This document shows, piece by piece, positions 1 to 8,680 of a DNA stretch of 64,000 bases (its first letter is position 1; each line of letters starts with the position of its first letter). The stretch is from NCBI RefSeq assembly GCF_009910675.1, contig NZ_RSEJ01000019.1, forward strand, positions 35,418 to 99,417. Direction: 5' to 3'. Under the pieces are notes generated by a model. The model saw nothing but the letters and a program-made list of their open reading frames with translations. It made no database searches and was not told the origin of the DNA. The stretch is from Photobacterium alginatilyticum. GTDB lineage: Bacteria; Pseudomonadota; Gammaproteobacteria; Enterobacterales; Vibrionaceae. The translations under genes and the position numbers were made by a program.

Positions 1-69
1 CCGGGAGGATTCGAACCTCCGACCGCCTGGTTCGTAGCCAGGTACTCTATCCAGCTGAGCTACGGACGC
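1..69 (-). tRNA. tRNA-Arg (ACG), type A, 3' end cut by window edge
   Basis: The reverse complement reads as an arginine tRNA with anticodon ACG in the loop CTACGAA and acceptor 5' strand GCGTCCG (type A). The last 8 bases, including the encoded CCA, lie outside the window. It is the last copy seen in the leftward array, which may continue. Confidence 0.95.
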
Positions 70-164
70 GCAGGCTTTCTTTGCTCTGTTTCTGATACAT
101 ACCAAGAACAGGAAAGAATGATACCCGTTAAAACCAACACGGTTCCAACTGATACCTTAAATAA

Positions 165-241
165 TGGCGCGCTCGGGAGGATTCGAACCTCCGACCGCCT
201 GGTTCGTAGCCAGGTACTCTATCCAGCTGAGCTACGAGCGC
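165..241 (-). tRNA. tRNA-Arg (ACG), type B
   Basis: A complete 77-nt tRNA with encoded CCA and anticodon ACG. The acceptor stem is GCGCTCG/CGAGCGC (type B), differing from its neighbours by two compensated base pairs. Confidence 0.97.
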
Positions 242-317
242 GCAGGAATTGCTTTATACCGAATCGTCAATCCGATTCGGTTATCAATAAGTAACATTCC
301 ATGATACTTAGAAAATA

Positions 318-394
318 TGGCGCGTCCGGGAGGATTCGAACCTCCGACCGCCTGGTTCGTAGCCAGGTACTCTATCCAGCTGAGCTACGGACGC
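318..394 (-). tRNA. tRNA-Arg (ACG), type A
   Basis: A complete 77-nt tRNA with encoded CCA, anticodon ACG and type A acceptor stem GCGTCCG/CGGACGC. The spacer before it (395-488) closely resembles 70-164, so this pair and the next pair look like a recent duplication. Confidence 0.97.
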
Positions 395-488
395 GCAGGC
401 TTTCTTTGCTCTGCCTCTGAACAATATCAGGACAGGAAAGAATGATACCCGTTAAAACCGAAACGGTTCCAACCGATATCGAGAAGAA

Positions 489-565
489 TGGCGCGCTCGG
501 GAGGATTCGAACCTCCGACCGCCTGGTTCGTAGCCAGGTACTCTATCCAGCTGAGCTACGAGCGC
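489..565 (-). tRNA. tRNA-Arg (ACG), type B
   Basis: A complete 77-nt tRNA with encoded CCA, anticodon ACG and type B acceptor stem. Confidence 0.97.
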
Positions 566-680
566 GCAGAAATCTTTGTAAACCGAAACCAAATAAAGGC
601 TCCAGTTATTGTCAGTAACAGTCCATTGGTATTTAAAAACAATACCTTAAAAACCATACCTTAATCATCTCAAAAAGAGA

Positions 681-757
681 TGGCGCGTCCGGGAGGATTC
701 GAACCTCCGACCGCCTGGTTCGTAGCCAGGTACTCTATCCAGCTGAGCTACGGACGC
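681..757 (-). tRNA. tRNA-Arg (ACG), type A
   Basis: A complete 77-nt tRNA with encoded CCA, anticodon ACG and type A acceptor stem. The body is identical to the other type A copies. Confidence 0.97.
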
Positions 758-812
758 ACAGGTTTTCATATTCAAAGAACTAAGACTAACTTACTTCAAA
801 GAAGAGAAAGAA

Positions 813-904
813 TGGCGGTGAAGGAGGGATTCGAACCCTCGATACGGGATAAACCGTATACTCCCTTAGCAGGGGAGCGCCTTCAGCCTCTCGGCCACCT
901 CACC
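813..904 (-). tRNA. tRNA-Ser (GCT)
   Basis: A 92-nt class II tRNA with encoded CCA, a long variable arm (TATACGGTTTATCCCGTA) and anticodon GCT in loop CTGCTAA. It reads AGC/AGU serine codons. One of three copies that are identical as far as can be seen. Confidence 0.97.
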
Positions 905-915
905 ACACAAATTAA

Positions 916-992
916 TGGCGCGCTCGGGAGGATTCGAACCTCCGACCGCCTGGTTCGTAGCCAGGTACTCTATCCAGCTGAGCTACGAGCGC
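916..992 (-). tRNA. tRNA-Arg (ACG), type B
   Basis: A complete 77-nt tRNA with encoded CCA, anticodon ACG and type B acceptor stem. It lies 11 nt upstream (in transcription order) of the serine tRNA at 813-904. Confidence 0.97.
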
Positions 993-1048
993 ACACTTAA
1001 TTCGGTTTTACTACACCGTATCTATGTCGATACCATGCGTTTCAATAA

Positions 1049-1125
1049 TGGCGCGTCCGGGAGGATTCGAACCTCCGACCGCCTGGTTCGTAGCCAGGTA
1101 CTCTATCCAGCTGAGCTACGGACGC
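1049..1125 (-). tRNA. tRNA-Arg (ACG), type A
   Basis: A complete 77-nt tRNA with encoded CCA, anticodon ACG and type A acceptor stem. The sequence just before it (from 1126) shares GCAGGCTTTCTTTGC with the same place before the type A copies at 1 and 318. Confidence 0.97.
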
Positions 1126-1173
1126 GCAGGCTTTCTTTGCGCACTCCTGATAAATTTCAGGAACGAGAAAGAA

Positions 1174-1265
1174 TGGCGGTGAAGGAGGGATTCGAACCCT
1201 CGATACGGGATAAACCGTATACTCCCTTAGCAGGGGAGCGCCTTCAGCCTCTCGGCCACCTCACC
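1174..1265 (-). tRNA. tRNA-Ser (GCT)
   Basis: A 92-nt serine tRNA with encoded CCA, anticodon GCT and a long variable arm. Second of three copies. Confidence 0.97.
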
Positions 1266-1276
1266 ACACAGATTAA

Positions 1277-1353
1277 TGGCGCGCTCGGGAGGATTCGAAC
1301 CTCCGACCGCCTGGTTCGTAGCCAGGTACTCTATCCAGCTGAGCTACGAGCGC
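1277..1353 (-). tRNA. tRNA-Arg (ACG), type B
   Basis: A complete 77-nt tRNA with encoded CCA, anticodon ACG and type B acceptor stem, 11 nt from the serine tRNA at 1174-1265. Confidence 0.97.
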
Positions 1354-1405
1354 ACACTAATATCTTTTTATCAATACCGCCAACTTGGGCCATATTGTGA
1401 ATAAC

Positions 1406-1482
1406 TGGCGCGTCCGGGAGGATTCGAACCTCCGACCGCCTGGTTCGTAGCCAGGTACTCTATCCAGCTGAGCTACGGACGC
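1406..1482 (-). tRNA. tRNA-Arg (ACG), type A
   Basis: A complete 77-nt tRNA with encoded CCA, anticodon ACG and type A acceptor stem. It is the first arginine tRNA of the transcript, 21 nt after the leading serine tRNA. Confidence 0.97.
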
Positions 1483-1503
1483 GCAGATAATCATTGCAAG
1501 AAA

Positions 1504-1595
1504 TGGCGGTGAAGGAGGGATTCGAACCCTCGATACGGGATAAACCGTATACTCCCTTAGCAGGGGAGCGCCTTCAGCCTCTCGGCCACCTCACC
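1504..1595 (-). tRNA. tRNA-Ser (GCT), first gene of the array
   Basis: A 92-nt serine tRNA with encoded CCA and anticodon GCT. It is promoter-proximal in the leftward array. The order csrA, tRNA-Ser, tRNA-Arg matches E. coli csrA-serV-argVYZQ, expanded here. Confidence 0.97.
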
Positions 1596-1610
1596 GTCTT
1601 GCGGGGGCTC

Positions 1611-1638
1611 ATATTACTGCTAGCCGAAAATAAGTCAA
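1611..1638 (-). promoter_or_regulatory. sigma-70 promoter of the tRNA array
   Basis: On the minus strand a -35 TTGACT (1633-1638), a 16-bp spacer and a -10 TAATAT (1611-1616) are followed by a GC-rich stretch, GAGCCCCCGC. Transcription should start about 8-10 nt before the first tRNA-Ser. A GC-rich discriminator is typical of stable-RNA promoters under (p)ppGpp control; regulation here is inferred. Confidence 0.75.
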
Positions 1639-1788
1639 ACACTTTATCGTCAAAAAACGACATTCACGGCGCAGGTGCACACTTAATAGCCAACAAGACA
1701 ATTAAACCTGCGTAAACGCAATAGTATCTTGTCTTTTTTCAAATAAATGGCGCAATGAGCCGAATAAATCCGGGCATATTCCAGAGAC

Positions 1789-1818
1789 AAAAAAGGCCAG
1801 CGATAGACTGACCTTTTT
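1789..1818 (-). terminator. Terminator after csrA
   Basis: Read leftward, AAAAAGGTCAG and CTGGCCTTTTT form an 11-bp stem with one U-G wobble, followed by a U-run. It separates csrA from the tRNA promoter. Confidence 0.85.
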
Positions 1819-1822
1819 CGAT

Positions 1823-2020
1823 TTAGAAGTTACCAGAACCCTGAGAGCCGGTTTCTTTTTCCGCTTGAATTCGCATGTAGATTTCTTCACGGTGAACAGA
1901 TACTTCCTTTGGCGCGTTAACACCAATGCGAACCTGGTTCCCTTTAACGCCAAGTACAGTAACAGTCACTTCGTCACCGATCATTAGCGTCTCACCTACG
2001 CGACGTGTCAAAATTAGCAT
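1823..2020 (-). CDS. csrA: Carbon storage regulator CsrA
   Basis: CsrA is a small dimeric RNA-binding protein that recognises GGA motifs in mRNA leaders and blocks or stabilises translation. The 65-residue product opens with [11 protein letters not shown] and carries [10 protein letters not shown], both hallmarks of the family, at normal length. The start has a good ribosome site, AAGGAGC, 7 nt upstream. It follows lysC by about 97 nt, a gap that contains a hairpin and several GGA triplets which may serve autoregulation. In relatives its activity is titrated by sRNAs made under BarA-UvrY control; barA is also in this window. Confidence 0.98.
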   Translation of the reverse strand: MLILTRRVGETLMIGDEVTVTVLGVKGNQVRIGVNAPKEVSVHREEIYMRIQAEKETGSQGSGNF

Positions 2021-2078
2021 TCGTGTGCTCCTTGAGTAATCTCAGTCTATTAAGAGTTAAAGTTTATTATCCAACAAT

Positions 2079-2108
2079 ATTTATGCCTCCGGTCACGAAG
2101 GCATAAAT
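2079..2108 (-). promoter_or_regulatory. Hairpin in the lysC-csrA gap, possible csrA leader element
   Basis: ATTTATGCCT and AGGCATAAAT form a perfect 10-bp stem around a 10-nt loop. On the RNA strand the 3' side gives CCGGAGG, then TTGGATA, then the csrA ribosome site AAGGAGC, three GGA motifs. No U-run follows, so it is not a clear terminator. Confidence 0.5.
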
Positions 2109-2117
2109 GGTCACTGC

Positions 2118-3314
2118 TCAAGAAACAGCGAGAAGTGGTCGATTATCCAGACTTTCTGGCTCAACCACAAACCTTTTGTGGACGATATCTACAGCTAATT
2201 GATGATCATCCTCATTTATCAACAAAGAAAGACAATGAGCCGACCGTTTATTTTGGCGCACGCGGATGCCAGCTTCCGCCAGCACGGCACAGATATTATC
2301 TGCCAGATCAGAGACATCCTCCCCTATTACGGATAGGGTCGACACCGTCGCGATCGGGTGCATTTTATTACCCAGCACGAGCTTTAATCGTGCCAAATCT
2401 TCATTTGCTGTAACAATTTGTGTTGAATCAGCAGCAACGGCCTTACACCAGCACTGCATGCCGAACAGGTTTAGCTGCTCCTGCAACTCAGGCAGAGGCA
2501 TATCGACATCAAGCAGTGTCTGCTGATTCTTTAGCGCTACCCCCACAACATTCGCTGCGGCAGAGGAATCAAAACTAACCAGCGTCCCCTTCCCCTCTTC
2601 GAACGAAGACAGGACCCTCAGTGGGACTCTATGCTGTCGAGCATATTCAACTGACTGTAATTGTAGCACTTTCGCACCGTTTCGCGCCATGGATGTCATA
2701 TCATCAAAATGAACGACATCCAGGCGTCGAGCTTGCGGTACGAGTCGCGGATCGCACGTATAGACGCCGTCCACATCGGTGAAAATCTGACATTCGTCTG
2801 CGCGTAAGGCACCTGCCAGTGCAACTGCCGTGGTATCTGAGCCCCCACGGCCAAGGGTGGTTATATCCCTTTCATCATTAATGCCTTGAAAACCAGCAAC
2901 TATCACTATTTGGTCTTGTTCGAGCAATTGCTGAATGTAGCTAGGGTCAATGTCAGTGATCTTCGCATCATTGTGCTGACTGCTGGTTTTAATCCCTGCC
3001 TGCCAACCCGTTAGCGATATCGCTTTATGCCCCAGCCTGTTCAACATCATTGCGAGCAAAGCCATAGAGACTTGTTCGCCCGCTGACAAGAGAACGTCAA
3101 GTTCTCGCTCTGCAGGCACAGCATCAACTTGCTGTGCAAGGCCTAGTAGACGATTTGTCTCACCAGACATGGCAGAAACAACCACAACCAGTTGCTTGCC
3201 CTCTTCTTTAGCTTTAATGACTCGTTCGGCGACAGCCTGGATACGCTCTATCGAACCTACAGACGTACCACCAAACTTTTGCACTATTAGCGAATTACGC
3301 GCAATCTGCGTCAC
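2118..3314 (-). CDS. lysC: Monofunctional aspartate kinase
   Basis: Aspartate kinase phosphorylates L-aspartate, the first step to lysine, threonine, methionine and diaminopimelate. The 398-residue protein begins with the kinase signature KFGGTSVGS (about residues 13-21) and has GRGGSDTTAVALA (about 155-167). The C-terminal third carries the two ACT domains expected for allosteric feedback by amino acids. No homoserine dehydrogenase domain is fused. It lies between alaS and csrA, as in other Vibrionaceae, which supports the lysC name; the gap to alaS is 58 nt, so cotranscription is likely. Confidence 0.93.
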   Translation of the reverse strand: MTQIARNSLIVQKFGGTSVGSIERIQAVAERVIKAKEEGKQLVVVVSAMSGETNRLLGLAQQVDAVPAERELDVLLSAGEQVSMALLAMMLNRLGHKAISLTGWQAGIKTSSQHNDAKITDIDPSYIQQLLEQDQIVIVAGFQGINDERDITTLGRGGSDTTAVALAGALRADECQIFTDVDGVYTCDPRLVPQARRLDVVHFDDMTSMARNGAKVLQLQSVEYARQHRVPLRVLSSFEEGKGTLVSFDSSAAANVVGVALKNQQTLLDVDMPLPELQEQLNLFGMQCWCKAVAADSTQIVTANEDLARLKLVLGNKMHPIATVSTLSVIGEDVSDLADNICAVLAEAGIRVRQNKRSAHCLSLLINEDDHQLAVDIVHKRFVVEPESLDNRPLLAVS

Positions 3315-3372
3315 TTTACTTCACCTTCCTGGGGCTAATACCCCGTTACCTAACTTTTTGATAAAGAGCGCC

Positions 3373-5997
3373 TTACAGGCGCTCAGCGATCCATGCTTGT
3401 GCCGACTCTAGCGCAGCTGGCAATGCACTTGCATCCGTACCGCCAGCTTGTGCCATATCCGGGCGACCGCCACCTTTACCACCAACTTGCAGGGCGACCA
3501 TGTTAACAAGCTCTCCGGCCTTCACTTTACCGACAAGATCCTTGGTAACACCTGCAATCAAACCAACTTTGTCGCCATTGACGTTACCCAATACAACGAT
3601 ACCGCTGCCCATCTGGTTTTTCAGCTCATCAACCATACCGCGCAGGGCTTTGTTGTCAGCGCCGTCTAGCTTGGAAATCAAGACTTTGACACCGTTGATG
3701 TCTTGCGCCTGATTGATAAGACCGGCACTTTCCTGCGCTGCCAGCTTATCTTTCAGTTGCTGAATTTCTTTCTCTAACTGCTTGCTATGTGCAACCAGTA
3801 CACTTACTTTGGTTGCTACTGATGCCGCATCAGACTTCACCAGCGCCGCGGTTTCAGACAGCAGCGCTTCTTGCTTATGCAGTGCCTCGATAGCCGCTTC
3901 ACCCGTTACCGCTTCAATACGGCGGATACCGGCAGCGATACCACCTTCAGAGACAATTTTGAACAGGCCGATATCACCGGTATTGTTGGCGTGAATACCG
4001 CCACACAGCTCAGTCGAAAACTCGCCCATGCTCAGCACGCGAACTTCATCGTCGTACTTCTCGCCAAACAGTGCCATCGCCCCTTTTTCTTTTGCCGCCT
4101 CGATATCCATAATGTTGGTATCGATAGAATGGTTCAGGCGGATCTGCTCGTTCACAACACGCTCGATTTCACGTAGCTGCTCAGGCTTCACGGCTTCCAG
4201 GTTCGAGAAGTCAAAACGCAAGGACTCAGGCTTAACCAGCGAGCCCTTCTGCGCAACATGCTCGCCCAGAAGATTGCGAAGTGCCGCATGCAACAGGTGC
4301 GTTGCCGAGTGGTTCAGGCTGATTGCCGCGCGACGCGCCGCATCGACTGTCGCTGTCAGCTTATCGCCCACTTTCAGCGCGCCTTCCGCCAGCGTACCTT
4401 TGTGACCGATAGCATCACCGAACTTCTGGGTATCAGCTACGTCAAACTGGATACCAGCCGCTGTCATGACGCCGGTATCACCGCACTGACCACCTGATTC
4501 GGCATAGAAAGGCGTATTGTTCATCACCACCAGCGCTTCTTCACCGGCACTGATGCTGTCCACGGCTTCACCGCCGCGATACAGGGCAACCACCTCGCCT
4601 TCACCGTCGGTACCTGTGTAACCACAGAACTCGGTGCTGGCGTCTACCTTAATCGCTTCGTTATAGTCAACCCCGAACTGACCCGCTTCACGGGCACGCT
4701 GGCGCTGGGCTTCCATTGCATTATTGAAGCCTTCTTCATCGATAGAGAAGCCACGCTCACGAGCAACGTCATTGGTCAAATCAGCCGGGAAACCATAGGT
4801 GTCATACAGCTTGAATACCGTCTCGCCGTCCAGTACTTTGCCGTCTAGGCTATCGAGCGCGTCGTTCAAAATTGTCATACCACGGTCAAGAGTACGGCCG
4901 AAGTTGTCTTCCTCGATCTTCAGTACTTTTTCAACCATCGCCTGCTGTTTCTTCAGTTCTTCACCGGCTGTACCCATGATCTCTGCCAGCGGGCCAACAA
5001 GCTTATAGAAGAAGGCGCCCTGGGCACCCAGCTTGTTACCATGACGAACAGCACGACGGATAATGCGGCGCAGTACGTAACCACGACCTTCATTTGACGG
5101 CATTACGCCATCGACAATCAGGTAGGCACATGAACGAATATGATCGGCAACTACTCGTAGCGACTGGTTCGACAGGTCTTCATAGCCAATCACGTCGGCG
5201 GCTTTTTTAATAAGGGTCTGGAAAATATCAATCTCGTAGTTCGAGTGTACGCCCTGCATGATCGCGGCAATACGCTCGATCCCCATACCGGTATCTACCG
5301 ACGGCTTAGGTAGCGGCTCCATGGTACCGTCAGCCTGACGGTTGAACTGCATGAAAACGTTGTTCCAGATCTCAATGAAACGGTCACCGTCTTCTTCCGG
5401 AGTGCCCGGACGGCCGCCCCAGATATGCTCGCCGTGATCGTAGAAGATTTCGGTACACGGGCCACAAGGGCCGGTATCACCCATCTGCCAGAAGTTGTCT
5501 GACTCATAAGGCTTGCCGCCTTTCTTGTCGCCGATACGCACGATGCGATCTGCCGGGATCCCCATCTCTTTGTTCCAGATGGCGAATGCCTCGTCATCGG
5601 TCTCGTAGACAGTCACCAGCAGGCGGTCCTGAGGAAGCTTAAGCACGTCGGTCAGAAACTCCCACGCGTACTTGATCGCGTCTTGTTTGAAGTAGTCACC
5701 GAAGCTGAAGTTACCCAGCATTTCGAAAAAAGTATGGTGACGGGCGGTAAAGCCGACATTTTCTAGGTCATTGTGCTTACCACCGGCACGTACACAGCGC
5801 TGAGCTGTTGTCGCTCGAGTGTAGCTGCGCTTTTCCAGACCTAAAAATGTATCTTTAAATTGGTTCATACCTGCGTTGGTAAACAACAGTGTTGGGTCGT
5901 TAGCAGGTACAAGAGAAGAGCTTTCTACGATCTGGTGACCTTTGCTCTCAAAAAACGCAAGAAACGCACGGCGAATCTCATCAGTGCTCATGTACAT
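3373..5997 (-). CDS. alaS: Alanine--tRNA ligase
   Basis: AlaRS charges tRNA-Ala with alanine and clears mischarged Ser/Gly. The 874-residue chain contains the class II catalytic core ([44 protein letters not shown] near the N-terminus), the editing motifs [11 protein letters not shown] and [11 protein letters not shown], and a C-terminal DHHA1-like region. A frame extension begins with TTG at 6003, but ATG at 5997 (MYMSTDEI) is preferred because AGGA lies 8 nt upstream and relatives begin similarly. The 265-bp region upstream to recX must hold its promoter. Confidence 0.97.
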   Translation of the reverse strand: MYMSTDEIRRAFLAFFESKGHQIVESSSLVPANDPTLLFTNAGMNQFKDTFLGLEKRSYTRATTAQRCVRAGGKHNDLENVGFTARHHTFFEMLGNFSFGDYFKQDAIKYAWEFLTDVLKLPQDRLLVTVYETDDEAFAIWNKEMGIPADRIVRIGDKKGGKPYESDNFWQMGDTGPCGPCTEIFYDHGEHIWGGRPGTPEEDGDRFIEIWNNVFMQFNRQADGTMEPLPKPSVDTGMGIERIAAIMQGVHSNYEIDIFQTLIKKAADVIGYEDLSNQSLRVVADHIRSCAYLIVDGVMPSNEGRGYVLRRIIRRAVRHGNKLGAQGAFFYKLVGPLAEIMGTAGEELKKQQAMVEKVLKIEEDNFGRTLDRGMTILNDALDSLDGKVLDGETVFKLYDTYGFPADLTNDVARERGFSIDEEGFNNAMEAQRQRAREAGQFGVDYNEAIKVDASTEFCGYTGTDGEGEVVALYRGGEAVDSISAGEEALVVMNNTPFYAESGGQCGDTGVMTAAGIQFDVADTQKFGDAIGHKGTLAEGALKVGDKLTATVDAARRAAISLNHSATHLLHAALRNLLGEHVAQKGSLVKPESLRFDFSNLEAVKPEQLREIERVVNEQIRLNHSIDTNIMDIEAAKEKGAMALFGEKYDDEVRVLSMGEFSTELCGGIHANNTGDIGLFKIVSEGGIAAGIRRIEAVTGEAAIEALHKQEALLSETAALVKSDAASVATKVSVLVAHSKQLEKEIQQLKDKLAAQESAGLINQAQDINGVKVLISKLDGADNKALRGMVDELKNQMGSGIVVLGNVNGDKVGLIAGVTKDLVGKVKAGELVNMVALQVGGKGGGRPDMAQAGGTDASALPAALESAQAWIAERL

Positions 5998-6262
5998 TGG
6001 CAAATCCTGAATAAATGCTTTTATAAACCGAAAAATCGCACTTAAGCGATGATGTAACTGCTTTGAATATGCATCCGGGCCACACGGCTCGACGCTTATG
6101 TCAGCAGGCTTTAATCGAACTAAGATAAATTCTTTGGCGGCTATTGTAAAACAACGGCAGGCGCTACGGGAAATGTTATGTTAAGAATTAACGCAATTTA
6201 TATAGGGTAGTGCTGCCAAGCCAGACCTGTTGGCAGCAAGAGGCTAGTTGAGACTGGTGAGG

Positions 6263-6724
6263 TTATTCGTCGTCATCGGTATCCAATGCGTATTTGATCT
6301 GCTCGAAATCAAAGCCACGGTACTGCATAAAGCGAAAACGGCGGGCTTTTTCCTTGGGGGTGTCCATCTCGCTATTACCAAACTTGCGCCGGGCGACTTC
6401 ACGGGCTTGCTCATACCAGTCCGTATCATTTTCTTCGAAGATCTGGCTGACAATGGTACCGTGCACCCCCTTCATCTTCATTTCCTGCTTGATCCGCAGC
6501 TCCCCCCATCCCTTGGCAATGCCGTTGCGCATCATCATGCCCGCGTAGCGAGCATCATCAAGCCAGTTGTAATCCTGACAAAAATCAATCGCCTCGGTAA
6601 TATCTGACTCGCAATAGCCACGCGTCTTTAATTTCTGTCGCAGCTCTTTCTCGGCATGGTCCCGGCGTGACAGGTAACCGATAGCCGCCTCTTTGGCGCT
6701 TTGCTTTGGTGCTTGCTTTTTCAT
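6263..6724 (-). CDS. recX: RecA-modulating protein RecX
   Basis: RecX binds RecA filaments and limits their extension and co-protease activity. The 153-residue helical protein has the family pattern of three-helix repeats, for example YLSRRDHAEKELRQKL (residues 18-33) and WLDDARYAGMMMRN. It is immediately downstream of recA, separated by a hairpin attenuator at 6749-6780, so it should be expressed by partial readthrough from the SOS promoter. Start ATG at 6724 follows TGAGAGCA. Confidence 0.95.
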   Translation of the reverse strand: MKKQAPKQSAKEAAIGYLSRRDHAEKELRQKLKTRGYCESDITEAIDFCQDYNWLDDARYAGMMMRNGIAKGWGELRIKQEMKMKGVHGTIVSQIFEENDTDWYEQAREVARRKFGNSEMDTPKEKARRFRFMQYRGFDFEQIKYALDTDDDE

Positions 6725-6744
6725 TGCTCTCAGGCCTTACATAG

Positions 6745-6780
6745 ACAAAACGGGCCGAGTACTCGCGTACCGGGCCCGTT
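6745..6780 (-). terminator. Attenuating hairpin between recA and recX
   Basis: AACGGGCCCGGTAC, loop GCGA and GTACTCGGCCCGTT form a 14-bp stem with one mismatch, followed by only a short U-run (TTTTG). The weak U-run fits partial readthrough into recX, as known for E. coli recA-recX. Confidence 0.8.
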
Positions 6781-6809
6781 GCTGTCAAGATTCTAGATGA
6801 TCAGAGTGT

Positions 6810-7856
6810 TTAGAATGCCTGATCTTTCTCAGCATCTTTCTCTTCTGCCGCATCTTCCTGCTCGACTGGTGTCGTTAGCAGTAGTTCACGCAGTTTCTTA
6901 TCAAGCTCTTCGGCAATCTCTGGGTGCTCAGCCAGGAATTTACAGGCATTTGCCTTACCCTGGCCAATCTTGTCACCCTGATAGCTGTACCAGGCACCCG
7001 CCTTTTCAACCATCTTGTTCTTCACGCCAAGGTCAACCAGCTCGCCCAGGCGGTTAAAGCCCTGACCATAAAGGATTTGGGTTTCAGCCTGCTTGAACGG
7101 GGCAGCAATTTTGTTCTTAACAACCTTGATACGCGTTTCGTTACCCACAACTTCGTCACCGTCTTTGATGGCACCGGTACGGCGGATATCAAGACGAACA
7201 GAAGCGTAGAACTTCAGGGCATTACCACCTGTAGTCGTTTCCGGGTTACCGAACATCACACCAATCTTCATACGGATCTGGTTGATGAAGATACACATAC
7301 AGTTTGATGCTTTCAGGTTACCGGTGATCTTACGCATCGCCTGCGACAACATACGAGCCTGCAAGCCCATGTGGCTGTCACCCATCTCACCTTCAATTTC
7401 GGCTTTTGGTGTCAGGGCGGCAACGGAGTCGACGACCAGAATATCAACCGCGCCTGAACGTGCCAGCGCATCTGCAATTTCCAGTGCCTGCTCACCGGTA
7501 TCTGGCTGAGACACCAGCAGATTATCGATGTCCACACCCAGCTTCTGGGCATAGATAGGGTCAAGGGCATGCTCGGCATCGATAAATGCACATGTTTTGC
7601 CCTGCTTCTGGGCCGCGGCAATCACTTCAAGCGTCAGCGTCGTCTTACCGGATGATTCTGGACCATAGATTTCAACGATACGTCCCATTGGTAAGCCGCC
7701 TGCGCCCAGCGCGATATCAAGCGACAGGGAGCCAGTCGAAACCGTTTCAATATCCATAGTACGGTTATCGCCCAACTTCATGATGGAACCTTTACCGAAC
7801 TGCTTTTCAATCTGGCCTAACGCTGCGGCAAGAGCCTTCTGTTTGTTGTCGTCCAT
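6810..7856 (-). CDS. recA: Recombinase RecA
   Basis: RecA forms nucleoprotein filaments on single-stranded DNA, performs strand exchange and triggers LexA self-cleavage. The 348-residue product has Walker A GPESSGKT (residues 65-72), the [15 protein letters not shown] region and loop L2 [15 protein letters not shown], with an acidic C-terminus. A TTG at 7868 opens the frame earlier, but ATG at 7856 (MDDNKQKAL) is the evident start, since GGAG of that extension is its ribosome site. A LexA box overlaps the promoter. Downstream recX is coupled by readthrough. Confidence 0.99.
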   Translation of the reverse strand: MDDNKQKALAAALGQIEKQFGKGSIMKLGDNRTMDIETVSTGSLSLDIALGAGGLPMGRIVEIYGPESSGKTTLTLEVIAAAQKQGKTCAFIDAEHALDPIYAQKLGVDIDNLLVSQPDTGEQALEIADALARSGAVDILVVDSVAALTPKAEIEGEMGDSHMGLQARMLSQAMRKITGNLKASNCMCIFINQIRMKIGVMFGNPETTTGGNALKFYASVRLDIRRTGAIKDGDEVVGNETRIKVVKNKIAAPFKQAETQILYGQGFNRLGELVDLGVKNKMVEKAGAWYSYQGDKIGQGKANACKFLAEHPEIAEELDKKLRELLLTTPVEQEDAAEEKDAEKDQAF

Positions 7857-7902
7857 TCGACTCTCCAACGGATGCTTAAATTAAGTACTGATAATGATGA
7901 TT

Positions 7903-7930
7903 AGTATACTGTCTATTCATACAGTGTCTA
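7903..7930 (-). promoter_or_regulatory. recA SOS promoter with LexA box
   Basis: The leftward promoter has -35 TAGACA (7925-7930), a 16-bp spacer and -10 TATACT (7903-7908). A LexA box CTGT-N8-ACAG (7909-7924) fills the spacer, the same arrangement as in E. coli recA. This predicts LexA repression and DNA-damage induction. Confidence 0.9.
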
Positions 7931-7987
7931 GCACTGTATGAAAATTTTTTTGCCCGATGCCACTCTCGCGATGACATCATTTTCCGC

Positions 7988-8479
7988 TCAGCCCAGCAGT
8001 TGCAGGCGTTGCAACATACCTGACAGGGCTTTTTGGCAAGCTTGCTGTCTTACCGCATTGCGATCACCATCAAATAAACAGGTTTCGCACTGTATCCAGC
8101 CGGAGGTATCAGCCCAGGCAAAACACACTGTTCCGACCGGCTTATCTGGCGTCCCTCCTCCCGGACCGGCAATGCCGCTAATCGCCACACTGATCGTCGC
8201 AGCAGAATTTCTCAATGCGCCCAGTGCCATCTGCTCGGCGACAGGCTCGCTCACTGCGCCATTCGCTTCGAGCACGTCACTTCCCACACCGAGCATCTGC
8301 TGCTTCGCGTCATTGCTGTAGGTAATAAACGCACGATCAAACCAAGCTGAGCTACCGGCAATATCAGTAATAGCTGCAGACACACCGCCACCGGTGCAGG
8401 ACTCTGCCGTGGTTGCGACGCCCCCGTGCCGGCTCAGAGCCGTACCAAGTTCCCGAGACAATTGCTGGATATCCGTCAT
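7988..8479 (-). CDS. pncC: Nicotinamide-nucleotide amidase (CinA C-terminal type)
   Basis: PncC deamidates NMN to nicotinate mononucleotide in pyridine-nucleotide recycling. The 163-residue protein is the stand-alone CinA C-terminal domain: TAESCTGGGVSAAIT near residue 24, and later GIAGPGGGTPDKPVGTVCFAW. No N-terminal CinA domain is present. The start at 8479 (MTDIQQLSREL) has a strong GGAGGAAGG ribosome site; a longer ATG frame from 8509 would swallow that site. It sits upstream of recA as in Vibrio and E. coli. Confidence 0.93.
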   Translation of the reverse strand: MTDIQQLSRELGTALSRHGGVATTAESCTGGGVSAAITDIAGSSAWFDRAFITYSNDAKQQMLGVGSDVLEANGAVSEPVAEQMALGALRNSAATISVAISGIAGPGGGTPDKPVGTVCFAWADTSGWIQCETCLFDGDRNAVRQQACQKALSGMLQRLQLLG

Positions 8480-8680
8480 CCCTTCCTCCCGTCGATAATT
8501 CCTGCCCAACCATACTCTGCCACGCCTTCGGCAGCAACTCTACCCAGCCTTCAGAGGCAAGGAAATTGTGCGCAAGAGAGCCAATTGCGACTTTGCTCCC
8601 TGAACCGATTCACGTATCCTAAGCCTCCAGAAATTTACCCGGTACGTTTTCAATTCCGGCATCAATAAGCAGGCAATATC

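Noticed and set aside
1..1595. Regularly repeated blocks resembling a CRISPR array
   Set aside because: The repeats are complete tRNA genes of 77 and 92 nt; spacers are irregular and themselves partly duplicated.
680..1715. Open frames of 73-161 codons across the tRNA array on the plus strand
   Set aside because: They are antisense readings of tRNA genes with repeated GGFEPPTAWF-type peptides, a known false-ORF signature.
5998..6003. Longer AlaS start at 6003
   Set aside because: The codon is TTG; ATG at 5997 has correct ribosome-site spacing and matches relatives.
7857..7868. Longer RecA start at 7868
   Set aside because: It is a TTG whose following GGAG is the ribosome site for the ATG at 7856.
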